NCBI RefSeq assembly: GCF_030064895.1
Contig: NZ_JASJEB010000087.1
Span: forward strand, 1 to 36,440
DNA: 36,440 bases
From: Crocosphaera sp.
Lineage (GTDB): Bacteria > Cyanobacteriota > Cyanobacteriia > Cyanobacteriales > Microcystaceae
Reading direction: 5' to 3'
The notes under the pieces are model-generated. The model saw only the letters and a list, made by a program, of their open reading frames with translations. It searched no databases and was not told where the DNA came from. The number at the start of each line of letters is the position of its first letter. Position 1 is the stretch's first letter. Position numbers and translations under genes: made by a program. Positions 9,201 through 16,258 of this stretch are shown here, in pieces.

Positions 9201-9832
9201 ATCAACAATCTTTAGACATTGCTAGAGACATAGGGGATAGACGAGGAGAAGGGAATTCTTTAGGCAATGTAGGACTTGCTTATCATGATTTAGGAGAATA
9301 CCAGCAAGCTATAACCTATCATCAACAAAATCTAGATATCGCTAGAGACATAGGGGATAGACAGGGAGAAGGTAGTGCTTTAGGTAATTTAGGAGTTGCT
9401 TATTATGATTTAGGAGAATACCAACAAGCTATAACCTATCATCAACAATCTTTAGACATTGCTAGAGACATAGGGGATAGACGAGGAGAAGGGGGTTCTT
9501 TAGGCAATTTAGGACTTGCTTATAATTCTTTAGGACAATACCAACAAGCGATAAACTATGATCAACAATCTTTAGACATCGCTAGAGACATAGGAGATAA
9601 ACGGGGAGAAGCAAATGCTTGCTTTAATATAGCTGTAGCATTCACCAATGTCCAAAGAAACGATGATGCAATAGAAGCGTTTTCTAATGCGCGTAAGTTG
9701 TATCAAGATATGGGAATTAATAACATGGTAGAACGTTGCGACAATGAAATTAATGCTTTAGAGAGTGATGTTTCTTCTCCGCAAGGTTTCAGAGGATGGT
9801 TTAAGGGTTTGTGGAAATGGTTTAAGAATTGA
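6296..9832 (+). CDS. STAND ATPase: hydrophobic N-terminus, coiled coil, NB-ARC, TPR repeats
   Basis: A 1178-aa signal-transduction ATPase of the STAND class. Residues 1-80 contain hydrophobic stretches (RLIIASLLCATGTFYPAILG and a glycine/alanine-rich segment) that could be a membrane anchor or a buried effector domain. Residues 80-235 are an unrecognised helical domain ending in KGGKAYAGFSIDMFGVIQQ. About 240-355 is likely coiled coil. The NB-ARC module follows: P-loop GVGGIGKSS (405-413), Walker B LLVIDNLES (475-483), VLVTTREQP (512-520) and GGHPLMLRL (559-567). The C-terminus carries at least eight 40-residue TPR units, then a short tail ending in GWFKGLWKWFKN. By analogy with known STAND proteins, ligand binding to the TPRs would release the ATPase and let the N-terminal domain act. 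A defence role is plausible but unproven. The reading frame is intact; no clear Shine-Dalgarno precedes the ATG. Confidence 0.88.
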   Translation: MLKLRLIIASLLCATGTFYPAILGSATATGVGVLSGIIANDLGSIWDKIGHRLQDNGLLHNHDLTKAVGVAIAAIIAKTAKDETKIDRVYRSHLESLAKYTENNWLNFCINDLNFSEKTEFNLLEDSQLTKLFLTSPDNFNAVRVFNINDLEADKKIWREEIIRKLVNKNDTLSSLQVTEKEKEEINQIIDVLSEALSQQFPQALRGVLKEDCGKGGKAYAGFSIDMFGVIQQAIQTSKDEIIVRLEKIENNLQNNTIASDNRELIEKLEAIYNQKFDNRDDLKNIIHQANRDINQDFTNINQQLEDLKANNNQEFIKLGNKIQSGFDNIEQLLNNLSDKVDKILKEVKGIKRIQEKQQENSTAIIITGGNAPKLISHWQGRKEEIERIKTCFSNAKTPLVGIDGVGGIGKSSLAGKLYEETREFAQKYWRDVTNGTLFTDIARDAIAAFGGTVPQQETLLVDGLIKCLQSGQYLLVIDNLESVLTTQREWKDRFYEQFFNTWVEYGKNSIVLVTTREQPLLKGIEWINLEGLQAEEGAKLLEELGITGELEDFSALVGGHPLMLRLVADLLKDEYPQDPDLRRLDSLGLGNLRQILTDERVKGQHRRETVGMVAVLSATVERLTEAQRELWCNLSVYRKPFDKVAANFISREDSETLVEAELRKLVKRSLLQEKLTEDTRYFEFQPVLQEYALYCGGDFSDAHKKAIAYYQSIAEDDPNSKETVQPYLEIFYHYCEIEEYETAFDVIAEVNELLKLRGLYSNQVECYSRLVKAWEKTAINNWKYSASLCDLGNASHFLGQYKQAITYYQQSLDIARSIGDRYREGNCFGNLGVAYYSLGEYKQAITYHQQSLDIARDMGDRQGEGYALGNLGVAYYSLGEYKQAINYYQQSLEIARDIGDHNVEGNCLGNLGVAYKSLGEYQESITYHQQSLDIARDIGDRRGEGGALGNLGVAYYDLGEYQQAITYHQQSLDIARDIGDRRGEGNSLGNVGLAYHDLGEYQQAITYHQQNLDIARDIGDRQGEGSALGNLGVAYYDLGEYQQAITYHQQSLDIARDIGDRRGEGGSLGNLGLAYNSLGQYQQAINYDQQSLDIARDIGDKRGEANACFNIAVAFTNVQRNDDAIEAFSNARKLYQDMGINNMVERCDNEINALESDVSSPQGFRGWFKGLWKWFKN
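8701..9660 (+). repeat. Eight 120-bp tandem units encoding TPRs
   Basis: The TPR-coding part of the STAND gene is built of 120-bp units beginning at 8701, 8821, 8941, 9061, 9181, 9301, 9421 and 9541, with no length change between units. Similarity persists at silent positions. Positions 9146-9253 are identical to 9386-9493 over 108 bp, offset by exactly two units. This indicates recent duplication or gene conversion inside the array, which may expand and contract. Confidence 0.93.
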
Positions 9833-9839
9833 GAATTTA

Positions 9840-9965
9840 GGTGTAGGTTGGGTTAAGGAACGAAACCCAACAAAACCAAGTTTTAATACACTAAGATGGT
9901 GGGTTACGACAGATTATATATTCCTGTGATAACCTTAATTTTAGCTGTCTAACCCACCCTACTAG
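9840..9965. repeat. Dispersed hairpin repeat downstream of the STAND gene
   Basis: GTTGGGTT (9847-9854) pairs with AACCCAAC (9864-9871). Further on, GGTGGGTTA (9898-9906) pairs with TAACCCACC (9950-9958), enclosing an AT-rich loop. These GGTGGGTT-type palindromes resemble short repeats common between cyanobacterial genes. There is no T-run, so termination activity is uncertain. They fill the gap between the STAND gene and the convergent xisI-type gene. Confidence 0.7.
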
Positions 9966-10023
9966 ACTAACCGTTACAATTGTTTAATTGTTACTAATTA
10001 ATTATAAACCTTCTCTAATACAA

Positions 10024-10359
10024 CTAACCCACTGCAAACCCTGTATATTCTCTAACTAAAGGTTCATGAAATGCTAAAACAATATCTTCTTTGGGAACCC
10101 CTAAATCAACTAATTCATTAGCTATTCCAACTTCAGTACCATCATGTTGTATCCAAATTTTGCTATTTTTTATATCTAAATGTAAAACACAACCATGATA
10201 TCTTTTTCTATTTTCCCAACCGACATACATTAATTGATAATGATCCCCAACCGTATCAAAAATTAATTGTTGTTCAATAGGATCTTTTGATGAACCTAAC
10301 TGAGAGTATTCGGTAATAACTTGTTTAATATACTGACGATATTGTTCTAATTTTTCCAT
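10024..10359 (-). CDS. XisI-family protein
   Basis: A 111-aa protein with the XisI pattern: N-terminal MEKLEQYRQYIKQVITEYS, central DTVGDHYQLMYVGW, then KIWIQHDGTEVGIANEL and VPKEDIVLAFHEP near the C-terminus. XisI was named as a factor controlling excision of the nitrogenase fdxN element in heterocystous cyanobacteria, but most family members, like this one, sit far from any such element. Its start overlaps the 3' end of the XisH gene by 13 bp, so the two are co-translated. No recombinase gene is visible nearby, so a role in DNA excision here is doubtful. A small two-gene defence or toxin-antitoxin-like function is another possibility, without direct evidence. Confidence 0.9.
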   Translation of the reverse strand: MEKLEQYRQYIKQVITEYSQLGSSKDPIEQQLIFDTVGDHYQLMYVGWENRKRYHGCVLHLDIKNSKIWIQHDGTEVGIANELVDLGVPKEDIVLAFHEPLVREYTGFAVG

Positions 10360-10763
10360 TGCAGAATAACCTCCTGAATAGGATCGTAAATGATTAGATA
10401 AATTTGCAATCTTTGAATTACTGTTTGAATAAACCGCAACTCAAAAAAGCTAGAATAAATACCCAAAGGAACCGCTAAATATAACTGTCTTTTCGGTTGT
10501 TTTTCTTCTAAAGCAATACGATAATTTGAAAATTGTCCAATAGCTGTATGAAATTCTGAAATGCTTGATTTCCCAATAAAACTTTTAATTTCCACTGCTA
10601 TTTTTTCCGCTTCTTTTTCTGCTGCTAAAACTTGTTCTGCACCCAGATCAACATACATTTCAACATCACCCACTTCAATCCTTAAAGGGTCATCTGTAAT
10701 TAGCCAACCCTCTTTTTCTAATCCTCTCCTTACTGCATCATGAAAAATATCTCTAGCAGACAT
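10347..10763 (-). CDS. XisH-family protein (PD-(D/E)XK-like fold)
   Basis: A protein of about 138 aa of the XisH family: MSARDIFHDAVRRGLEKEGW at the N-terminus, then VEMYVDLGAEQVLAAEKEAEKIAVEIKSF and GKSSISEFHTAIGQFSNY. The spaced D and ExK residues (VDLGAE, then VEIKSF) fit the PD-(D/E)XK nuclease-like fold to which I understand this family is assigned, so a nuclease-type active site may be present. I chose the ATG at 10763, which gives the family-typical start; an upstream TTG at 10781 would add six atypical residues. It overlaps the downstream XisI gene, forming the usual XisH-XisI pair. Confidence 0.9.
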   Translation of the reverse strand: MSARDIFHDAVRRGLEKEGWLITDDPLRIEVGDVEMYVDLGAEQVLAAEKEAEKIAVEIKSFIGKSSISEFHTAIGQFSNYRIALEEKQPKRQLYLAVPLGIYSSFFELRFIQTVIQRLQIYLIIYDPIQEVILQWKN

Positions 10764-11151
10764 GAATCTTGGAATAAACAAGCATTATAGTTGTTGATCA
10801 TAGCACATAACATACTGTCGACTAGAGGTTGAATCATATAATCAATATTTTGTCAAGGTCACTGTTACATTTCAGCTTTGATTTAGTACATTAGCTCAAA
10901 TTACTAGGCGAAAATTGAGTATCCATGAACTGTTTTTAAGCGGTCGCAGAACAAGCAACAACGACACAATAGGAATACTTAGCCCTCTTTTAATTGTAGA
11001 AATAATGGCTACAGATTTTTATTCTTGATAATCATACCACAACCCAGTAGCCTCGTCCACTATTGATAATAATTCTCACACCTAAAGTTATGTAAAGAGA
11101 TGTAACTGATTGGTATTTTGTTGCTTTCTATGACAGTTAGATAAGTTTAAC
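10764..11151. other. 388-bp intergenic region, no gene seen
   Basis: AT-rich sequence upstream of the XisH gene and downstream of cruA. Neither strand carries a convincing open frame, tRNA or strong intrinsic terminator. The XisH promoter should lie in its left part. It could hold the decayed remains of a gene, but I recognise none. Confidence 0.5.
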
Positions 11152-13164
11152 TTAACGAGAAGGAGTCAAACTTCTTTGGAAACTCAACAACCGCAACCAG
11201 AAAGAAGGATATTGCTTTTGTAACTTGTCAGGGAGTTGTTTTAATAGTTGGTTAAACCAAGAAGCAAACAGCAAATTTTTCAAGCTATCACCAGTAAACT
11301 CAAAATAAGACCCTAACCAACGAATTAAGTCTTTATTTCCCGCCATTTCCCATATCCAAAGCAATAAAGCGGGATTTTTTCTGGCAGCTTTTAAAGCGAG
11401 TCGAGTAAACATTAACCAGGTTGTCCTATCTTTGATGAAGGTATCAGCGACTTCTGGGGGAGAGTCAGCTAATAAACCAAAAAAGGTGTTTAACATGGAA
11501 TTAATACGCTGTGGGGGTAAGGTTTTTCCTGTAGGAACCATCATTCCTTTAGAAAACAACCAAGTTACGGCTACATTACTCTGATAAGCCCGAATTCTGT
11601 TTAAATCTGCTGCTTTGAGTAAATCGTGTTTTAAACAAAAGTCTAATAAATAGGTTAATTTGTCTAAATTACGGACTAAAGAACCAAAACCAGTGAAAAT
11701 TAAGGGAGATTGTAAAGATGCTGCGTCTCCAATAGCTACCAGTCTATCAAAAGCGATTTTGCGATCGCCTTTACCCACACTAAAATGGCCAGGGATATAA
11801 CCAAAAGTTGGCTTTTTCCATGTCAATTTTTCTGGATCACAACGACGATATTCTGGCAAAATATTGAAGAAATCTTCATACATTTCCAATAAAGATCCAG
11901 GATTTTCAGGATGTACTTGATGGTAATGAAAGAGATAGAAAGTTAACTCATCTCCTTCTCCTGGAAACAACTCCCAGATTAATTGTCTACCACGAGAAAT
12001 ATCCCCATGAGAGTTTAAAACATCTCCATATTGACTATCCCAAACTTCAGTATCCATCCCTTCAATAACTGCACCAACTGTAGGACAAACACTATTAAAT
12101 GTTTGCTTACCATTTAGTTGCCAAGCAATAGGAGAAGCTGTTCCCATCGCATCTACTAATAAACGTCCGCGAACTTCTTTTGTTTCTTTTGTTTCTTTTG
12201 TTTCTAAATCAACTAAACTGACTGTTACTGCTTCTTGATCAATATCAGCTTTAATAAATTCAGTTCTTTCCCAAATATCTCCCCCTGCTTCTTGTAATTT
12301 TTCACCACATAATTTAAGTAATTTAGTGGTATCAATAGCAATATTTAAGACCGTTGGTGTATGTAAAATATCAGCTTTTAAATAAGAAGGATTATTCCCA
12401 TCAAAAAACTTATTAAAACCATCCACATATTCCGTAGCAATAATCGATTCAAACTCAGCCGATGTAAATAAACCCAAGTTAATTAAACTTTGAAACTCCG
12501 ACCGAGAAATATTCCACTCACGGTTCATGCGTCCAAACACCAACCGTTCCACCAAAAGTACCCGATAACCTAATCGTGCCATTACCGCAGCGTGAATGAC
12601 CCCTAAAGCACCGCCAATATAAATTAGGTCATATTTGGTCTGGGAAGATTGAGACGGCTGATCTTGTTCAAAAATGACTTGTTTGGGTTGTTGAGGATTT
12701 TTAACACTTTCTCGCCATCTTTTTTCCCACCAATAAACCCGTTGCAAATCTGTTTCTCCTTGGGGCATTTTACGAAAAAAATGCACCGTTTTTGGATAAT
12801 AAGCTTCTAAAGCGTCAAAAATTGAAGCAGAAGAAGTATCTAACTCAGGTAACTGAGGATATTCTTGAGGAAATGCCTTTCTAATCTCTTGTTCTAAGTG
12901 ACGACAAACCTTTGTTTCTGAGGGAAAAGGTTTCTTTCCCCAACGAAAAATTTTCAGATAAGTGGTTCGTTGTACTGACCAAACAAAGATGGATAATTCA
13001 GTCTCTCCTGGTGTCGAGGGAGAAACCCCAGAAATAACTTGTAAACGAACCCCATTTGCTGTAGGATTTTTTTTGCCCGTTGGAGGAGTCCAATGGGCTT
13101 GTAACCAGTGACAGACATCATCAGTGTTGGGGTTGGGAATTTCTAAATAAGTGATTTCCTTCAT
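11152..13164 (-). CDS. cruA: CruA-type lycopene cyclase (FAD-dependent)
   Basis: A 670-aa flavoprotein of the CruA/CruP class, which cyclises the ends of lycopene toward gamma- and beta-carotene at the membrane. Residues 1-170 are an N-terminal extension. The FAD-binding region follows as YDLIYIGGALGVIHAAVMAR (178-197), with a glycine pattern (GGALG) that departs from plain GxGxxG, as I recall for this family. GRMNREWNISR (211-221), LHTPTVLNIAIDTTKLL, RLLVDAMGTASPIAWQL and FTGFGSLVRNLDKLTYLL are family motifs. I prefer CruA over the paralogue CruP because of the FGRMNREWNISR and VLHTPTVLN segments, recognised from memory. Start is an ATG at 13164. A 9-bp tandem repeat inside the gene adds an ETKETKETKE run. 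Confidence 0.85.
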   Translation of the reverse strand: MKEITYLEIPNPNTDDVCHWLQAHWTPPTGKKNPTANGVRLQVISGVSPSTPGETELSIFVWSVQRTTYLKIFRWGKKPFPSETKVCRHLEQEIRKAFPQEYPQLPELDTSSASIFDALEAYYPKTVHFFRKMPQGETDLQRVYWWEKRWRESVKNPQQPKQVIFEQDQPSQSSQTKYDLIYIGGALGVIHAAVMARLGYRVLLVERLVFGRMNREWNISRSEFQSLINLGLFTSAEFESIIATEYVDGFNKFFDGNNPSYLKADILHTPTVLNIAIDTTKLLKLCGEKLQEAGGDIWERTEFIKADIDQEAVTVSLVDLETKETKETKEVRGRLLVDAMGTASPIAWQLNGKQTFNSVCPTVGAVIEGMDTEVWDSQYGDVLNSHGDISRGRQLIWELFPGEGDELTFYLFHYHQVHPENPGSLLEMYEDFFNILPEYRRCDPEKLTWKKPTFGYIPGHFSVGKGDRKIAFDRLVAIGDAASLQSPLIFTGFGSLVRNLDKLTYLLDFCLKHDLLKAADLNRIRAYQSNVAVTWLFSKGMMVPTGKTLPPQRINSMLNTFFGLLADSPPEVADTFIKDRTTWLMFTRLALKAARKNPALLLWIWEMAGNKDLIRWLGSYFEFTGDSLKNLLFASWFNQLLKQLPDKLQKQYPSFWLRLLSFQRSLTPSR
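12175..12204 (-). repeat. 9-bp in-frame tandem repeat within cruA
   Basis: On the plus strand TTCTTTTGT occurs three times in tandem plus a partial copy. On the coding strand it encodes a repeated Glu-Thr-Lys run (ETKETKETKE) in a likely surface loop before RGRLLVDAMG. Because the unit is 9 bp, slippage would change length without a frameshift. Confidence 0.85.
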
Positions 13165-13310
13165 TACGATATGTTAAGAAAAGCAAAAATAAGCCAAAGT
13201 ACAGATTCCATTTGGTTGAAAGTAAGCTAGACTTTCCGTTACTGTATTCTGAGAGAACCTTTAAAAAAGTTTACAAGTTGTGACCGATTTAGACAATTGA
13301 CGATAGCCTT

Positions 13311-13544
13311 ATGAATTATCCCATTCCAGCGAGTCCAGAAGAAATATTTGCCCTGCGTAGTAGACCAGTTGACGAAGAAATGATCGCCCTTGCTATTACT
13401 GGAGTGGTTAATCTTGCCCGTTCTCAGGGACAATCATTAGATGAGTTAACGGCCGAAGTTTTAGAAGATGATCCTTTGCTAGATAGGGTTCAACGTCGTT
13501 GGTTAAGTGATTTAATTCGCCAAGTATGGCAAGCTTTACCTTAA
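13311..13544 (+). CDS. Small conserved cyanobacterial protein of unknown function
   Basis: A 77-aa protein (MNYPIPASPEEIFALRSR..., ending IRQVWQALP), predicted to be soluble and helical, with many acidic residues (LDELTAEVLEDDPLLD). No known domain or catalytic motif is recognised. It lies 54 bp upstream of hisZ on the same strand and probably shares its transcript, and it diverges from cruA across a 146-bp gap. The reading frame has clean codon use and an ATG start, and the frame on the opposite strand is far less protein-like. I take it as a real gene; no function can be given. Confidence 0.75.
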   Translation: MNYPIPASPEEIFALRSRPVDEEMIALAITGVVNLARSQGQSLDELTAEVLEDDPLLDRVQRRWLSDLIRQVWQALP

Positions 13545-13598
13545 AATAATTTGAGTTGACCAGATATTTACAACTTGGGGTAATTCAAGAATAATTCT

Positions 13599-14810
13599 AT
13601 GATTCATCAACCACCAGCCGGCGCAAGAGACTTACTTCCCCTAGAAGTTGTTCAGAAAGCTTGGATTAATGATACTCTCCAGCAAGTGTTTGGACAATGG
13701 GGTTATCAACGTATTGTCACGTCTACTATCGAAAGATTAGATACCCTCAAAGCTGGAGGTGCGATCGAAGATGAGACGGTAATTCAACTTCATAATAATA
13801 GTGCGGGACAGTTAGGTTTAAGGCCAGAATTAACCGCTTCGGTTGCTCGTGCTGCGGTAACACGGATGACAGAGAATAGTTACCCTCAAAGACTGTGTTA
13901 TCGTGCCAATGTCTTTCGTAACCCTCCCAGTAGTCATCACGGTCGACAATTAGAATTTTATCAAGCTGGGGTAGAATTATTATTTTCTGGGGGAACTTTA
14001 GCTGATGCAGAAATTCTGCTTTTAGTGGCTGATTGTTTACAAAAATTACAAATTCCTAACTGGTATTTAATTTTAGGAGATGCAGGACTAACGAGATCAT
14101 TATTATCACCGTTTCCCGAAGGGTTACGGCAGGAAGTACGTAATTGTTTATCTACGTTAGATTATATTAAACTTGAAGGTTTAGACTATCCTAATGAGAA
14201 ACTAAAACAACGAGCAAAACTACTATTTAATTTACGAGGTAAACCCGAAGAAGTTGTATCAAAAGTATTAGATTTAAGTTTAGATGAAACAGGAAAAAGT
14301 TGTCTCAATAATTTAAAGTCGTTAATAGAGTTAGTTAATAATAGTGCTTCTCAAACATTACCTTTAACTTTAGATTTAAGTTTAATTCAAACATTTGATT
14401 ATTATACAGGCATTACTTTTAAAGTTATCCAAAAAACTAATAATCAACTACAAACTTTAGGACAGGGAGGACGTTACGATCAATTATTAGCAGTCTATCA
14501 TCCTCAACAAAAATCAGCACCAGGAATCGGTTTTTCCCTCAATGTAGGTGCTTTACATCGTTGTTTGTTATCAACAGATGTTTTACCCCAAAAGCCTAAT
14601 TTAATCGACTATTTAGTAGTAGCAAAAAACACAGAATCTCAATTAGAAGCTTTAAAATATGCCCAAAAATTAAGAGAGGATGATAACTTATTGAGAGTTA
14701 CTATTGATTTAGAAAAAAGGAACGATGAAGAAATTAAAAAATATGCTCAAGCAAATGGAATTAAAACTATTGTTTGGATAGAAAAAGGACAAGAACCTAT
14801 TATTAACTGA
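13599..14810 (+). CDS. hisZ: ATP phosphoribosyltransferase regulatory subunit HisZ
   Basis: A histidyl-tRNA-synthetase-like protein that partners the short form of HisG to form active ATP phosphoribosyltransferase, the first step of histidine synthesis. The N-terminal PPAGARDLLPLE, the LRPELTASVARA segment, the motif-2 region CYRANVFRNPP with GRQLEFYQAGVELL, and the C-terminal APGIGFSLNVGAL are typical of the class II synthetase fold in HisZ. At 403 aa it has the HisZ length, and the last ~80 residues lack a full anticodon-binding domain, which argues against a true HisRS. HisG is not in this window. The gene follows the small 77-aa gene by 54 bp. No clear Shine-Dalgarno precedes its ATG. Confidence 0.92.
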   Translation: MIHQPPAGARDLLPLEVVQKAWINDTLQQVFGQWGYQRIVTSTIERLDTLKAGGAIEDETVIQLHNNSAGQLGLRPELTASVARAAVTRMTENSYPQRLCYRANVFRNPPSSHHGRQLEFYQAGVELLFSGGTLADAEILLLVADCLQKLQIPNWYLILGDAGLTRSLLSPFPEGLRQEVRNCLSTLDYIKLEGLDYPNEKLKQRAKLLFNLRGKPEEVVSKVLDLSLDETGKSCLNNLKSLIELVNNSASQTLPLTLDLSLIQTFDYYTGITFKVIQKTNNQLQTLGQGGRYDQLLAVYHPQQKSAPGIGFSLNVGALHRCLLSTDVLPQKPNLIDYLVVAKNTESQLEALKYAQKLREDDNLLRVTIDLEKRNDEEIKKYAQANGIKTIVWIEKGQEPIIN

Positions 14811-15005
14811 GTTTGAATCGAGCAAAAATTTTATTAAGGATATAAGGTGATTGAATCAAACAGGAGTAATCTTAAGTTTAGTTGGTTTTCTTTTCAAGAA
14901 AAGTTAAGTTTTTTGAAAGACCAGTATGGGATCAGAAAATTGACAGTTAAGATAATTACACCGAAACTTTCTTAAAGTTATTTGTTACAATATTTGGAGA
15001 AGTGT

Positions 15006-15527
15006 ATGGATTTTACTTATCTAAAATATATCAAAAATGTTACGTCTTGGGATGGGAAATGGGCCTATAAGTATTGGAATAATTCTGATTTTCCGTTAAC
15101 TAAAAATTCTTACTTTCGCTTAAACTTTCATGCAATTAAAGATAAGGAAAATCAAGGGATAGAAAATCATACTAAGAACTTAGAAAAAGGTTCTTTGATT
15201 ATTCTTTCTCAGAATAAAAAAATCGAAAAACAAGAAAATCGCTATTTAATGCATATAGTAGAACTGGTTAATCAGGGATATGAAGATGAACCACAATGGG
15301 ATAAGAAGGAAGAAGATTGGAATATTTTTAGATGGGTTAAAGTTCATTGGATAGCTAATTTTAATAATATTAGTTCTATCCCTATTGATCAAGAGGTAAT
15401 GAAAGTAAATTGGAGTTGGTACAACACAAAAGCTAAATCATTGTCAGCTACTAACTTGATGAATGAGTGGGGTAATATTGACAACTTGAGAAATCATTTA
15501 GAATCAGTTTTTAAACCTCTTATGTAA
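15006..15527 (+). CDS. Hypothetical protein, 173 aa
   Basis: I do not recognise this protein. Beginning at the ATG at 15006 (MDFTYLKYIKNVTSWDGKW), preceded by a strong GGAGAAG ribosome site at 14995-15001, it encodes about 173 aa; an upstream TTG at 14982 is less likely. It is rich in Trp, Lys and Asn, without signal peptide or membrane segment. The middle (KGSLIILSQNKK, YLMHIVELVNQ, WVKVHWIANFNN) looks like alternating beta strands and faintly recalls small PUA/EVE-type beta-barrel folds; that is only an impression. It stands between hisZ and the DUF2283 gene, in a stretch of lower G+C than hisZ. This fits an accessory gene. Confidence 0.65.
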   Translation: MDFTYLKYIKNVTSWDGKWAYKYWNNSDFPLTKNSYFRLNFHAIKDKENQGIENHTKNLEKGSLIILSQNKKIEKQENRYLMHIVELVNQGYEDEPQWDKKEEDWNIFRWVKVHWIANFNNISSIPIDQEVMKVNWSWYNTKAKSLSATNLMNEWGNIDNLRNHLESVFKPLM

Positions 15528-15640
15528 TGTTATTAATTGAACGATCAAGAAAAAATAAAAAGACGTATTTCTTTAATAAATTCAGATTTTAAAGTATCCT
15601 TATGTTCAATTCAATTTAATATAAGAGGAAAAGACATAGA

Positions 15641-15703
15641 TTAACTAATAATGATTATAGATATAAGACAATTATTAGTATTATAAAAACTATTTAAAAA
15701 ATC
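15641..15703 (+). repeat. Direct repeat, copy 1, upstream of the DUF2283 gene
   Basis: TTAACTAATAATGATTATAG followed by a CAATTATTAGTATTATAAAA core. The same segment recurs with scattered changes at 16034-16100, downstream of the DUF2283 gene. The rest of 15528-15765 is very AT-rich; a 35-codon TTG-initiated frame ending at the start of this repeat is possible but not convincing. Confidence 0.7.
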
Positions 15704-15765
15704 CAACTTATTCAATAATCTAATACCTAAAAACACTACATTTTTTTTGATAGAGGGTATAAAAG

Positions 15766-16038
15766 ATGAATTTTCAGATTAATTATGATCAAGAAGTAGA
15801 TGCAGCTTATTTTCGTCTTGAGAATCAGACGGTTTTAGATTCTCAAGAAATTGCTGATGGGATTATTATTGATTATAATGAAGATAATAAGATAATAGGA
15901 ATTGAGTTATTAGGTGTAAAAACCATCAACTTGGAAAATTTATCTCTCCTTATTCCCCTTTTACCTGAATCATTTAAAGCACAAATTAAAGACTTTTTTT
16001 CCTTAGAGTTTAATAGAATAGAAGAAAGCGCACATTAA
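15766..16038 (+). CDS. DUF2283 domain protein
   Basis: A 90-aa protein with the DUF2283 pattern: MNFQINYDQEVDAAYFRLEN, then GIIIDYNEDNKIIGIELLGV. The fold is a small beta-rich domain. Members are often found beside small toxin-like proteins in putative toxin-antitoxin pairs, but no intact partner is visible here. A GAGGG ribosome site precedes the ATG. Directly repeated sequence flanks the gene, and the downstream copy overlaps its stop codon, so the unit may have arisen by local duplication with decay of one copy. The function is unknown. Confidence 0.85.
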   Translation: MNFQINYDQEVDAAYFRLENQTVLDSQEIADGIIIDYNEDNKIIGIELLGVKTINLENLSLLIPLLPESFKAQIKDFFSLEFNRIEESAH

Positions 16039-16100
16039 CGGATAATAATCATGGACATGGAACAATTATTAGTATTATGAAAACTATCTATAAAATCAAA
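16034..16100 (+). repeat. Direct repeat, copy 2, at the end of the DUF2283 gene
   Basis: The partner of 15641-15703, sharing the ACAATTATTAGTATTAT core and similar flanks. It begins at the DUF2283 stop codon. Downstream, 16100-16170 contains a short open stretch (translating as EDIEEYFSDVDEGLLPLNN) cut off from any start by a stop, which could be the remains of a decayed small gene. Confidence 0.7.
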
Positions 16101-16258
16101 TGAAGATATTGAAGAATATTTTTCTGATGTAGATGAAGGATTATTACCATTGAATAATATTGACTTATAATAGTGTCCCACATCTACTTACTAGACATTA
16201 ATATTCTCTAAAATTTTGGTTAAATATTCCACAAGAAAAATATTTCCAAAAATTTTAT

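Noticed and set aside
8701-9660. Repeat array that could be read as CRISPR or a satellite
   Set aside because: The 120-bp units are coding, in frame, and translate to TPR motifs within one long gene.
10024-10763. An fdxN-type excisable element
   Set aside because: Only the XisH/XisI pair is present. No recombinase gene, nif gene or directly repeated recombination site was seen.
13239-13433. Minus-strand 64-codon frame overlapping the 77-aa gene
   Set aside because: The plus-strand frame is better supported by position before hisZ and protein-like composition; the minus frame is not.
14893-14923. Terminator after hisZ (CTTTTC/GAAAAG with a T-run)
   Set aside because: The stem is only 6 bp with a two-base loop, too weak to call with confidence.
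15535-15642. TTG-initiated 35-codon frame before the direct repeat
   Set aside because: No ribosome site, no recognisable product and very AT-rich context; insufficient support.
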